Source: JBHHUI01 sp965248775 (GTDB lineage: Bacteria; Chloroflexota; Anaerolineae; Anaerolineales; JBHHUI01). From it: a DNA stretch of 64,000 nucleotides. Position numbers and translations under genes: made by a program. The stretch is taken from contig OZ252150.1 in assembly GCA_965248775.1 (NCBI GenBank), forward strand, positions 930,001 through 994,000. The letters are read 5' to 3'. The notes under the pieces were generated by a model. That model ran no database searches. It saw only the letters and a program-made list of their open reading frames with translations, and was not told the origin of the DNA. This document shows positions 51,624-60,154 of this stretch, in pieces (the first letter of the stretch is position 1; every line of letters starts with the position of its first letter).

Positions 51624-52913
51624 CTAACAGTTGGGATTCGGGTAAACCAAAGGCGTCGAGGCGGCCTCAGGCGGCCAAACGATTACAAACTCGCCGTCGA
51701 TGATCTGGCCGGCGGCCATGCCATGGCCGACGTTCTTGCTGGTCTCATCGAAACTGACGGAACCGTAGAAAGTTTCGATGTCCAACGCATTGAGCGCATC
51801 GCGCACTGCAGCGGTCTCCAGCGAGCCAGCGTTTACGATGGCGGTCTGCAGGGCCAGGCCAGCGGCAGTGGACTCGGCTGCCTGGTAAGTGGGCTCTGTA
51901 CCCCACATATCCAGGTAGCGCTGGTTGTACTCGGCGGGTGTACCCAGATAGATGCCCTCATAACTCATGGATTTTTCCCACTGAGTGGAACCGCCGGCAA
52001 ATGCGGAGGTATTGCCCAATTCTTCTTGGAATAGGGGGTCATTGGCAGAGGCCATGAAGAACATCCCCCCAGGGCAGAAACCCAAGCTAGCGGCAGATGC
52101 AGCTGCGGCGATCCCATCGTTCAGGTGGCCGGCGTTGATGTACGCATCCGGGTTGAGGGCTTTGAACTTGGTCATGATGGGGTCGAAGACAGCTGCGGAA
52201 GTCTCGCCATTCGGATAGGACTCGTTAGCCAGAATTTCCATTCCAAGCTCGGCAGCCCAGCGCTCAACGCCCTCCGAGATCGAGATGGAGAAAGCGTTAT
52301 CCTCAGTGGCAACCACGATGGTTGTCGCACCGCCGTCAGCCAGCGCTTCCAAAGCGGTCTTGGAGTAGTAACCGGCCGGGGAGAGCACAGCGAAAAAGTT
52401 CTCGAAGCCGCGTATGAAGAGGCTCTCAGAGGAACCATTGGCTTCGACCATGATCACACCGTGCTGCTCGGAAATGGCGCTGGCAGCTTTGGTCTGACTG
52501 CTGCCGTACGGGCCGAGGATGAACTGCACCTCGTCCTCGGAGATCAGCTTTTCGGTCAGGAGCTGCACGGTATCCGCGTCGCTCTCGTCATCGTAGTAGA
52601 TGATCTCTACAAGGTATAGATCACCACCGACGTTGATGCCGCCCAGCTCGTTGTTCACGTAATCCACCCACAGGTCGTAGCCCTGGCGCACGTCGAGCCC
52701 CTTTGTGGCGTACTTACCGGTCTCGGAAAGGGCGGCGCCGATGAGGATGGTGCCAACAAGCTCTGCGGCGGGTTCCTCCGGCTCTTCGACAACTTCTGGT
52801 TCTTCCACAACCTCTGGCACTGCAGCCGGTTCCGGAGCCGCCGGTGTACAGGCTGCGAGCACCATCCCAAAGATGCTTAGTAAAACGAGAATTCTAAAAA
52901 AAGATTTACCCAT
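51624..52913 (-). CDS. branched-chain amino acid-type ABC transporter substrate-binding lipoprotein
   Basis: This 429-aa type I periplasmic binding protein (LivJ/LivK fold) has a lipoprotein signal ending in the lipobox LAAC (Cys22), an acidic proline-rich linker (EPEVVEEPEEPAAE) and then TILIGAALSETGKYA. It would capture an amino acid or organic acid outside the membrane and deliver it to LivH-LivM. A strong GGAGGAGAC site precedes the ATG at 52913. It is first gene of the transporter operon, but two IS630 elements now separate it from livH. Confidence 0.93.
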   Translation of the reverse strand: MGKSFFRILVLLSIFGMVLAACTPAAPEPAAVPEVVEEPEVVEEPEEPAAELVGTILIGAALSETGKYATKGLDVRQGYDLWVDYVNNELGGINVGGDLYLVEIIYYDDESDADTVQLLTEKLISEDEVQFILGPYGSSQTKAASAISEQHGVIMVEANGSSESLFIRGFENFFAVLSPAGYYSKTALEALADGGATTIVVATEDNAFSISISEGVERWAAELGMEILANESYPNGETSAAVFDPIMTKFKALNPDAYINAGHLNDGIAAAASAASLGFCPGGMFFMASANDPLFQEELGNTSAFAGGSTQWEKSMSYEGIYLGTPAEYNQRYLDMWGTEPTYQAAESTAAGLALQTAIVNAGSLETAAVRDALNALDIETFYGSVSFDETSKNVGHGMAAGQIIDGEFVIVWPPEAASTPLVYPNPNC

Positions 52914-53111
52914 TTGTCTCCTCCAAATTTGTTTAAAGAGTAAGTAAGTTGAAGTCTCGACTTTTAGTCGGATATGGAATGTGTTTTGTGTACCTCATTT
53001 TGTTGGTCGGCCAACCCTAACCAGTGTACGACGCCTTGCAAGTGTTTGCCACTCTGCTGGAGTGAGGGTGGGTTGGGCAGTCTTGCTGAGTCTTCGTGTG
53101 ATAGAGGTTAA

Positions 53112-54656
53112 CAGTGGTTTGTTGACTCAAGATTATTGGGCATAAAGGCAGATGGCATTGCCCGCGAACACCCAGTCAAGCAGCGCCTGGAACGCAGGCG
53201 GTGGGGGCCGGTCCGACCACGCCCGCCAGAAGCGTTGCAACATGATCCATGGCTCCAGCCAAGCGCGCACTTCTCGCAGCGCCGCCGGCCAACTGACGTT
53301 GGGACGCGGTTGTTTCGACCGCCGTATTTTTTTCCCCCGTCGCCCCCCAGTCTCGTCGACTGGACGAGGTCGTGCGCCGTTTGCTCTTGCGTCGTGCCGG
53401 TTGTTGCGTCTCATCGAGTTCGACCGTCTCGACCTCGCCGCGGGCCAACGCCCACCAGCAAAAGGCGAAGGCGCAACACACCAGCTCCCAGTGGCGGCGG
53501 ATGGCGTGGTCGGCGCGCACTTGATACTGGGCCCAGCCCAAGCTCTGCTTGACTTGCTTGTAGCTCTGCTCGACCCAGGCGCGCAGGCCGTACAGGCGCG
53601 TGACCTCGGCCAGGTTCGCCGCCGGCAGCGAGCTCTCTTGCGCACGAAGCGTGCGCGGGGATGGCAGGTTGGTCGCCAGATACCAGGTTGTCTGCTCGGG
53701 CAGCTGCACCGGGTCGGTGGTCACGACTACCAGGCGCTGCGCACGTTGCGGTCCGTACATCCGGCCGACGACTTCGAGCACCCACCTCGGCTCACGGTGT
53801 CCGTCTCGGAATTCTCGTACGACCTGGCGCCACTTGCCCAGCGCGTCCGGTTGCCACGGATAGCCCGCCACGAGCTCCGTGATCGAGCCCGGTTCCCCTT
53901 TGGGATGCCACCAGCTGAACGAGGGCGGCATCGCCACGACGTAGCCCACCCCCAGCTTGTGCAGCCCGCCGATAAACTGGTCGTGCTTGCCGTAGAGGCT
54001 GTCCGCCACGACTGCCTTGAAGGGCACGCCCGCCTTGTGCGCACGCTCCACCAGCGCGAGCGCCGGCTTGGTGCGAAAGCCCGCATCTTTGTTGCCGCGC
54101 GCAAACCAGTGCGCCGGCGTGTACGGCTCGACTTCCAGCGGGTAGTAGAGCCGCTCGTCCGCCCAGAGCGCGTGCACCGACACCACACCGTTGTCGACCT
54201 TGCCGATACTGCCCAGATATTGGCGCCCAACATGCGCGGTGCTATTTCCCCACTTGCGGTCGCCGGTCTCATCGATGGCCAAAACACCAGCAGCAGTGGG
54301 CGCCAGCATCTCAAGCCGCTGCAGCAGCTCTCGCCGCAACTGACCGACCGCCGCCGCATCCCAGTTCGACTCGGACAGGAACCACTGCAGGCGTTGCACC
54401 TGCGCCTGTTGCGCACCGGCCAGCGGCTCGGCGTTCGCCAGTGCGGTGAGCGTCTTGTTGCGCTCCGCAGGCAACAACAACCCTTCCAGATAGCGCCGGA
54501 ACGCTTCGCGTTGGTTGCGTCGCGAAAACAAACCATCAAACTCCAGGGCGAAATCTTCCAGTGGACCGGGCGCGGGAGTGACATCCAGGCGTTTCGTCAT
54601 GCTCCACCTCCACCACCTGTATACACCCGGTTTTTCCTTGAGTCAACAAACCACTG
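53112..54656 (-). mobile_element. IS701-family insertion sequence, apparently intact
   Basis: Inverted ends of 20 bases (CAGTGGTTTGTTGACTCAAG and complement, at 53112-53131 and 54637-54656) are flanked by TTAA at 53108-53111 and 54657-54660, a typical IS701 target duplication. It contains one long transposase gene without lesions or mini-elements. Confidence 0.92.
53176..54600 (-). CDS. IS701-family transposase
   Basis: This 474-aa DDE transposase has the catalytic blocks VLAIDETGDRKWG, AVVADSLYGKHDQF and the C-terminal LRAWVEQSYKQVKQSLG, all in one frame, with a basic serine-rich segment (RRKSKRRTTSSSRR). Full length for the family. It is probably an active element, and the only single-gene transposase in the window without damage. 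Confidence 0.93.
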   Translation of the reverse strand: MTKRLDVTPAPGPLEDFALEFDGLFSRRNQREAFRRYLEGLLLPAERNKTLTALANAEPLAGAQQAQVQRLQWFLSESNWDAAAVGQLRRELLQRLEMLAPTAAGVLAIDETGDRKWGNSTAHVGRQYLGSIGKVDNGVVSVHALWADERLYYPLEVEPYTPAHWFARGNKDAGFRTKPALALVERAHKAGVPFKAVVADSLYGKHDQFIGGLHKLGVGYVVAMPPSFSWWHPKGEPGSITELVAGYPWQPDALGKWRQVVREFRDGHREPRWVLEVVGRMYGPQRAQRLVVVTTDPVQLPEQTTWYLATNLPSPRTLRAQESSLPAANLAEVTRLYGLRAWVEQSYKQVKQSLGWAQYQVRADHAIRRHWELVCCAFAFCWWALARGEVETVELDETQQPARRKSKRRTTSSSRRDWGATGEKNTAVETTASQRQLAGGAARSARLAGAMDHVATLLAGVVGPAPTACVPGAA

Positions 54657-54715
54657 TTAAGTGGCTAACGAAATTTGGACACGAAGAGCGCTAAAAATAA
54701 GTTAGACTGAAAACC

Positions 54716-55015
54716 ATGAGAAGACGCTTTTCCGCAAAACAGAAAGCCCAAATCGTGCTCGAAATCTTGAAAGAAGAAAAAACCATCGCTCAGATTGCCT
54801 CGGAATTCAGCATCCATTCTAACCAACTGCACCGTTGGAAAAAGGAAGCCCTGGATAATTTTCACGGCTTGTTTGAAAAAAACAGTCGCCAGACACGAGC
54901 CCAGGAAGCGGTTCATCAAAAGCAGCTCGATGAGTTGTACGCTGAGATTGGCCGATTGACCACTCAGGTCAACTGGTTGAAAAAAAAATCTGGGCTCGAC
55001 CTTTTCGAGAAGTGA
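54716..55015 (+). CDS. IS3-family transposase OrfA
   Basis: This 99-aa helix-turn-helix protein (MRRRFSAKQKAQIVLEILK, IAQIASEFSIHSNQLHRWKK) with a C-terminal coiled coil (LDELYAEIGRLTTQVNWLKK) is a standard OrfA. It is intact, but the catalytic partner downstream is not. Confidence 0.88.
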   Translation: MRRRFSAKQKAQIVLEILKEEKTIAQIASEFSIHSNQLHRWKKEALDNFHGLFEKNSRQTRAQEAVHQKQLDELYAEIGRLTTQVNWLKKKSGLDLFEK

Positions 55016-55418
55016 ACGTCTAGCCATGATTGAGACCCGAAACAACCTACTCCCCTTGAAGAGCCAGGCTGAGTTATTAAGCCTGAGCCGTTCGAGTTTG
55101 TACTACCAGCCGAAAGGACCTTCAGTTCAAGAGCTGCTGGCCAAGCGGCGCATCGACGAAATTTACACCGCTCATCCCTTCCTGGGTTCTCGCAAGATCA
55201 CGGTCCTGCTGCGAAAAGAGATGCTGATTTCGCGGCCAACGGTCCAAAAATACATGCGCCAGATGGGTATTGCGGCCATTTACCCGGCTCCCAGGCTCAG
55301 CAGGCCGCATCCGGAGCACAAAATCTATCCCTATCTGCTGCGCAACCTGGTCATCGAACGACCCAATCAAGTCTGGGGCCTGGACATCACTTACATCCAA
55401 CTGCAGGGTGGCTGGATG

Positions 55419-55444
55419 CCCAGCCCCGGACAGGCTGGACGGGG
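55419..55444. repeat. 26-base mini-element with changed S1 and S2
   Basis: S1 is CCAGC/GCTGG (CCAGT/ACTGG elsewhere) and S2 is CCCG/CGGG (ACCG/CGGT elsewhere). Both helices keep pairing by double changes. It lies between GGWM and YLVAV of OrfB and shifts the frame. Confidence 0.82.
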
Positions 55445-55649
55445 TACCTGGTCGCGGTGCTGGATTGGTTCTCTCGTTTTGTGGTCAGTTGGGAGTTGAG
55501 CCAGAGCCTGGAAATCGACTTTGTCCTGGTCGCAATCGAATCTGCATTGCAACAGTCCAGGCCAGAGATCTGCAACACCGACCAGGGCAGTCAATTTACC
55601 AGTCCACAATTTACAAAAATGATGCTGCAAGCGGGTGCCAAAGTCAGTA

Positions 55650-55676
55650 TACCGACCCAGTTCGCTCGGTACTGGG
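55650..55676. repeat. 27-base mini-element at the broken end of IS3 OrfB
   Basis: Differs from the unnested unit at 58974-59000 by a single base in the loop. It lies in reverse orientation relative to the transposase, with S1 CCCAGT/ACTGGG and S2 ACCG/CGGT. Confidence 0.88.
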
Positions 55677-55769
55677 CTCCACGCTGTGATGAACTCGCAC
55701 CGTTAGGCAGCCCGAGAGATTTTCCCACCGACCCAGCTGCGTATCCTTTCAATAATTGCGAGGTGAAAG

Positions 55770-56339
55770 ATGCATGATAATCATCCTCAACCAAGCCTGA
55801 CTCAACCCATTCTTATCGCCATCGTTATTTTCGTAATTGGCACAGTGGCGTACATCAGGGTCGGTCCGGCTATCGTCGTGATTATTGGAGGCTCCGCAGC
55901 GATTGCATATTTCGCATGGATTTTGACCACTTGGCGATATCCGGCGAATCCGGACAAGGTTCTTCCGGTCTATCTCTTGGCGCTTGGTGCGCAATTTCTC
56001 CACACTGCTGAGGAATATTTAACCGACTTTCCAGGAGAATTCTCGAAGGCGTTTGGCATCCAGATTTTTACCCGCGACACCTTTGCAGTAGCGATTATGG
56101 GTGTCTTCGCCGCGTTCGGGCTAATTAAGCGGAGCCAGACTGCGAACTATATTGTATGGTTCTTTGTTATCGGCCCTGGAATTGTCAACGCGATTGCCCA
56201 CTTAGCATTTCCGGTCATAACAAGATCATTGTATTTCCCAGGTCTTGTCACTGTATTGCTGCCAACGATCCTCAGTCTTGTGGTAATCAAACGTCTGATT
56301 GAGGGAGTGGGGCGCGACCGCCACACCAATAAAGCCTGA
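55770..56339 (+). CDS. HXXEE-domain membrane protein
   Basis: This 189-aa protein has about five hydrophobic segments and the motif FLHTAEEYLTDFP (H-x-x-E-E) after the second, defining the HXXEE family, whose function is unknown. The histidine and glutamates suggest metal binding near the membrane. The ATG at 55770 has GAGGTGAAAG upstream. It begins 80 bases after the broken IS3 sequence and is followed by the M20 peptidase gene, but a common role is not evident. Confidence 0.8.
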   Translation: MHDNHPQPSLTQPILIAIVIFVIGTVAYIRVGPAIVVIIGGSAAIAYFAWILTTWRYPANPDKVLPVYLLALGAQFLHTAEEYLTDFPGEFSKAFGIQIFTRDTFAVAIMGVFAAFGLIKRSQTANYIVWFFVIGPGIVNAIAHLAFPVITRSLYFPGLVTVLLPTILSLVVIKRLIEGVGRDRHTNKA

Positions 56340-56380
56340 CGATAACCTGTCGTTGGCGCTTCGCCGAAAGAGAGAAAAAG

Positions 56381-57757
56381 ATGACTTCCTGGAATACATA
56401 TCTGGCTGATAATCAAGCATCGTTTCTTGAAGAGTTGTTTGACTTCATCCGCATTCCCAGCGTTTCGGCACTGCCCGAACATGCAGATGATGTACAGCAT
56501 GCCGCCGAATGGGTCGCCGAACGCTTGAATAGCATTGGTATTGAAAATGTGCAGGTGCTGCCCACCGGCGGACATCCTGTCGTTTATGGCGATTGGCTTC
56601 ACGCGCCGGGAAATCCTACTATCCTGATTTATGGTCACTTTGATACCCAACCGCCGGGAAATCCGGATTTGTGGGAAACGCCACCATTCGAACCCTCACT
56701 GCGCGGCAGACGACTGTACGCACGCGGGGCGTCCGACGACAAAGGCAGTATGTTCATACCCATTTTGGCGGTTGAGGCGTTGTTGCAAACGACGGCGACA
56801 TTACCACTCAATGTCAAATTCTTCTTTGAAGGCCAGGAGGAGATTGGCAGCCCTACGCTGCCTGAATTTGTGGCCGCACACAAAGAACGGTTGTCCTGCG
56901 ATCTTGTAGTCAGCGCGGACGGCTTACAGTGGGCAGCTGACCAACCTATGCTACTGATCGGGTTGAAAGGGATCTGCGCAGTGCAGATAGATGTCTTGGG
57001 GCCAAAACACGACCTACACTCCGGACTGCATGGTGGTGGCGTTCAAAACCCAATTCACGCTCTTGTACAATTGCTCGACTCGATGCGTAGTCCTACCGGG
57101 GAGATTCTGGTCGCTGGGTTTTACGACGACGTTATTCCCCTTTCGGATATAGATCGGCAGGACATAGCACGCCCTCCTTTTGACGAGGCTGAATATCTAT
57201 CCGAACTTGGCATAGACGTCGTATTCGGGGAACTCGGTTATACCACCCGCGAACGACTGTGGGCTCGCCCGACTTTGGAAATAAACGGCATTTGGGGAGG
57301 GTTTGAGGGCGATGGTACGATGACCATCGTGCCCAGCGAGGCCCACGCGAAGATCACATGCCGTCTGGTAGCCGATCAGGAACCAGGTGCGATCGCCAAT
57401 CTGCTTATTGCCCACATTGAAAAACACACTCCGCTTGGAGTAACCATCACTGTTCAGAGCCAGGAAATGAGCGCCGATCCTTTCCTGATCCCTGCCGACC
57501 ATCCCGGAAACCAGGTAGCCGGGGCAGTACTAGAAGAACTTTACGGCAAGGCGCCATATATTACGCGATTAGGGGGCAGCATTCCGGTCGCCTCCCTATT
57601 CTTGAAAGAGCTTGACGCTTATATGGTGGGTTTCGGTTTTAGCGTCGGAGATGAAAATTTGCACGGCCCCAACGAATTCTTACGCCTAGACAACTTTGAA
57701 CGGGGACAAAGAGGCTACTGCCTTTTGTTGGAGCGACTTGCCACGCTCTCTCTGTAA
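56381..57757 (+). CDS. M20-family metallopeptidase (dipeptidase/ArgE-DapE type)
   Basis: This 458-aa zinc hydrolase has the metal-site blocks ILIYGHFDTQPPG (histidine and catalytic aspartate), ARGASDDKGSM (bridging aspartate), EGQEEIGSP (catalytic and metal glutamates), and a dimerisation insert with DLHSGLHGGGVQNP. It probably cleaves dipeptides or N-acyl amino acids in the cytoplasm. The gene is complete, with AGAGAGAAAAAG upstream of the ATG. Confidence 0.93.
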   Translation: MTSWNTYLADNQASFLEELFDFIRIPSVSALPEHADDVQHAAEWVAERLNSIGIENVQVLPTGGHPVVYGDWLHAPGNPTILIYGHFDTQPPGNPDLWETPPFEPSLRGRRLYARGASDDKGSMFIPILAVEALLQTTATLPLNVKFFFEGQEEIGSPTLPEFVAAHKERLSCDLVVSADGLQWAADQPMLLIGLKGICAVQIDVLGPKHDLHSGLHGGGVQNPIHALVQLLDSMRSPTGEILVAGFYDDVIPLSDIDRQDIARPPFDEAEYLSELGIDVVFGELGYTTRERLWARPTLEINGIWGGFEGDGTMTIVPSEAHAKITCRLVADQEPGAIANLLIAHIEKHTPLGVTITVQSQEMSADPFLIPADHPGNQVAGAVLEELYGKAPYITRLGGSIPVASLFLKELDAYMVGFGFSVGDENLHGPNEFLRLDNFERGQRGYCLLLERLATLSL

Positions 57758-57811
57758 ACATTGAGCAGAATATAACATTGTGCGAAAACTCAAATCGAAT
57801 TGGAGGATGAC

Positions 57812-57934
57812 ATGGAACAGGCTCTCTTAGCAACTCAATTATTATTTTTTCTCTTGGGGGGGTTGGGATTGTTCTTCATGGGGATTGGAGTTCTTTGGTT
57901 CGTCTCCGTTTATGCTAAGGAGAAGCAAGAGTAG
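57812..57934 (+). CDS. small single-span membrane protein (40 aa)
   Basis: ATG at 57812 is preceded by a strong TTGGAGG site at the right distance. The product begins MEQALLATQLLFFLLGG, continues with a very hydrophobic stretch to about residue 34 and ends in a charged tail YAKEKQE. Function is unknown. It lies 54 bases after the M20 peptidase stop and may be co-transcribed with it. The coding call rests on the ribosome site and clean membrane-protein composition. Confidence 0.6.
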   Translation: MEQALLATQLLFFLLGGLGLFFMGIGVLWFVSVYAKEKQE

Positions 57935-58264
57935 TACCGCAAGCTCGCTGAGTAATCACGGCTGTCTCTCGTGGCTCATCGTAGATGTTCCTGCGATCGT
58001 CGACTAACCGATCCTCGGATAGGACGCAGCGTTAATTCAACTTTGCCTCATAATCGATTTCAGGGCAGTCTTATTGGTGGAGCGCCGCCCGCTCGCTATC
58101 TCGAGCGCTTGATGGAGATCATCGAGGAGGGGGAGGCTCTCTTGCAGCTCAACGCTCAACTTCTGCTCTACGGCTGAAGGAATCGGTCGGGCGGAAGTTC
58201 GAGCGGCGTATCGGGATTGTTGAGTGCGGCTACATCTGAATAACAACCCATTGCAGATGTCGCT
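57935..58264. other. intergenic region without recognisable gene
   Basis: These 330 bases separate the small membrane gene from the convergent head-GIN gene. A 68-codon frame ending at 58177 (with RYLERLMEIIEEGEALLQLN near its end) has protein-like composition but no recognised family or ribosome site. No terminator was identified. Confidence 0.4.
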
Positions 58265-59104
58265 CTATCGTTCGCCCAGACTGGTGACCCTCCCACTGCC
58301 AGACGTGGATACGTCGGTTACTGGGTTCCCGTAGTAATTAACCGATCCGCTGCCCGCGACGCTTGCATCCAGAGTATCGGATATCCAAACCGTTGCAGCC
58401 CCCGAGCCACCGATGGTTATGCTGGCGATATCGCTGCCCAGCGCTTCCGCATTGTAATCGGCGGAGCCATTGATATCGACAACCTGTTCTTCAACTTGTC
58501 CCATAAGTTCCACTTCCCCCGATCCACTTAGATTTATATCTGCTGTTTCCGCTGTGAGCGAATCGATGCCCACGTCTCCGGACCCACTCACGACGAGTTC
58601 CAAGCGACTTGTTTCAAGGCTTTGCGAAGTTGCGCTGCCGGATCCGGACACTTTTAAGCCGATCAGATCGTCCACGTCCAGGATATAGTGGATAGATTGA
58701 GTAGTCTGTATAGATGTCCCACTTGGGCTGTCAATACCTAGAAACAGCGTTCCATTGCGTACCTCTGTAGTAACATACTGCATGATGTTGTCTTCGGCAT
58801 CGACAGTAAGCGCCTCATCTCCGCTCTGCGTGATAACCAGCTGGCCGGAGCCGCCCAGTACGACTCTGTCAAAGTCGCTGACATTGCGCGCCTCGCTAAT
58901 CACATTTCCCGAGCCGCGAATTGTGTTAAAACCGCAAGATGTTAGTAGAAATGCGATCAAAATACTGCCCCAGCCCAGTACCGAACGAACTGGGTCGGTA
59001 AATTTTCGGTCCTGGGTGGATAGTGTCAGGTGTGATTTTTCATGACTGTGTCCTCTCGAGATTATAATGGCCCGTAAGGACCGAGTAGATTGCACTAACG
59101 CCAT
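58265..59104 (-). CDS. head-GIN (DUF2807) lipoprotein with an in-frame mini-element
   Basis: After the lipobox-like FLLTSC the protein has repeated short beta-helix blocks (VVLGGSGQLVI, LKVSGSGSATS, LVVSGSGDVGI, INLSGSGEVEL, ITIGGSGAATV) of the head-GIN/DUF2807 fold, so it is probably an exported, lipid-anchored surface protein of unknown role. The hydrophobic signal ILIAFLLTSC is preceded by nine codons (TDPVRSVLG) from a 27-base mini-element. The start is uncertain: the ATG at 59104 gives an unusually long n-region, and the ATG at 59042 is out of frame, so expression may be affected. Confidence 0.8.
   Translation of the reverse strand: MALVQSTRSLRAIIISRGHSHEKSHLTLSTQDRKFTDPVRSVLGWGSILIAFLLTSCGFNTIRGSGNVISEARNVSDFDRVVLGGSGQLVITQSGDEALTVDAEDNIMQYVTTEVRNGTLFLGIDSPSGTSIQTTQSIHYILDVDDLIGLKVSGSGSATSQSLETSRLELVVSGSGDVGIDSLTAETADINLSGSGEVELMGQVEEQVVDINGSADYNAEALGSDIASITIGGSGAATVWISDTLDASVAGSGSVNYYGNPVTDVSTSGSGRVTSLGER
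58974..59000. repeat. 27-base mini-element, unnested prototype
   Basis: S1a CCCAGT (58974-58979), S2a ACCG (58980-58983), loop AACGA, S1b ACTGGG (58989-58994), T, S2b CGGT (58996-58999), A. It lies in frame in the signal-peptide region of the lipoprotein gene, in reverse orientation to the gene. Confidence 0.88.
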
Positions 59105-59321
59105 TTGTAGGCGTTGCTTCTTCTAAATGATACGCATCCGTCTCGCCTTGGTTGCTCCGTCGATACGTTCATTGACTCGCCACGCAAACAGGTGAGAGGT
59201 ATCAATCAACGCTGCACTCGCTTTGCGGGGGAAGCCAAACCTTATCCGGAACGTGGCACAAGCTGATACCCGATTTTGTTGGGATAGAAAAACCTTATAC
59301 CCCTCGTGACAGGAGAAAACA

Positions 59322-60002
59322 ATGCATTACGAAATTCACGGATCAACACTTCAAACACTGGACGTTCATCTCGACAAGAGCGATACCGTATTCACTGAAT
59401 CCGGCGGCATGGCTTGGATGACGGATGGCATCGAGATGAGCACGAACACGCGCGGCGGGCTGATGGGCGGGCTGGCACGCTCGCTGGCCGGGGAATCGCT
59501 GTTCCTCACCAACTACCGCTGTGCTGCGGACACAGCCTTGATCACCTTCACCCCCGAAGCGCCCGGTTCCATCATCCCGGTGGAATTGGGAGAGGCTGAA
59601 AGTCGCATTTGTCAGAAAGATGCGTTCATGGCCGCTCAGGATTCGGTCAAGCTGGAAGTGCACTTCCGCAAAAAGCTGGGAGCGGGACTGTTTGGGGGCG
59701 AGGGATTTATTCTCCAAAAGATAACCGGCCCGGGCGTGGCCTGGGTCGAAATTGCGGGTGAAGTGCGCGAGTACGACCTGAAAGCGGGTCAATTGATGAA
59801 AGTGGATCCGGGCCACATTGCGATGTACGAGCCCAGCGTCAACTACGACATTCAGCGCGTCAAAGGTGTCAAGAACATTCTATTCGGCGGCGAAGGACTC
59901 TTCCTGGCAACGCTCACTGGACCTGGAAAAGTCTGGCTACAAAGCTTGCCACTCTCCAACCTGGCGGCCAAAGTCGCGAAATACATCCCGACGAAGTCAT
60001 AA
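59322..60002 (+). CDS. AIM24-family protein
   Basis: This 226-aa protein of the AIM24/TIGR00266 family has the typical start MHYEIHGSTLQTLDVHLDKSD, then GGMAWMTDGIEM, the glycine-rich GGLMGGLARSLAGESLF and FGGEGFILQKITGPG. The family forms a beta-prism fold of uncertain function. The ATG at 59322 has ACAGGAGAAAAC upstream. Complete, with no operon partner on its strand. Confidence 0.92.
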   Translation: MHYEIHGSTLQTLDVHLDKSDTVFTESGGMAWMTDGIEMSTNTRGGLMGGLARSLAGESLFLTNYRCAADTALITFTPEAPGSIIPVELGEAESRICQKDAFMAAQDSVKLEVHFRKKLGAGLFGGEGFILQKITGPGVAWVEIAGEVREYDLKAGQLMKVDPGHIAMYEPSVNYDIQRVKGVKNILFGGEGLFLATLTGPGKVWLQSLPLSNLAAKVAKYIPTKS

Positions 60003-60154
60003 GTTTTACATGAATTTCGATATAGGCGGTGCTTCATGCGTTCAGTATGAGCCAGGGACATGGAAGGGCGTTTACTTCTGCAACCTAACCTTCCTTATAG
60101 GTGTGTCAGGCAGATCTTATTTTGGATAATAATGTTGTTGGGCCAGAGGACTCG

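Larger units (their letters stand above)
54661..55690 (+). mobile_element. IS3-family element, 3' truncated
   Basis: OrfA and OrfB of an IS3 element follow directly on the TTAA of IS701, so its left end (about 54661) is tentative. OrfB loses homology after AGAKVS at about 55650, where a mini-element begins, and no right inverted repeat was found. The right limit is approximate. Confidence 0.7.
55026..55690 (+). pseudogene. IS3-family transposase OrfB, frameshifted and truncated
   Basis: The HTH_21 region (RIDEIYTAHPFLGSRKITVLL) and the start of the rve domain (QVWGLDITYIQLQGGW) are present. A 26-base mini-element at 55419-55444 then shifts the frame; the core continues as LVAVLDWFSRFVVSWELS and ICNTDQGSQFTSPQF. 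At 55650 a 27-base mini-element follows AGAKVS, after which the family sequence, including the third catalytic acid, is missing. Confidence 0.87.
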
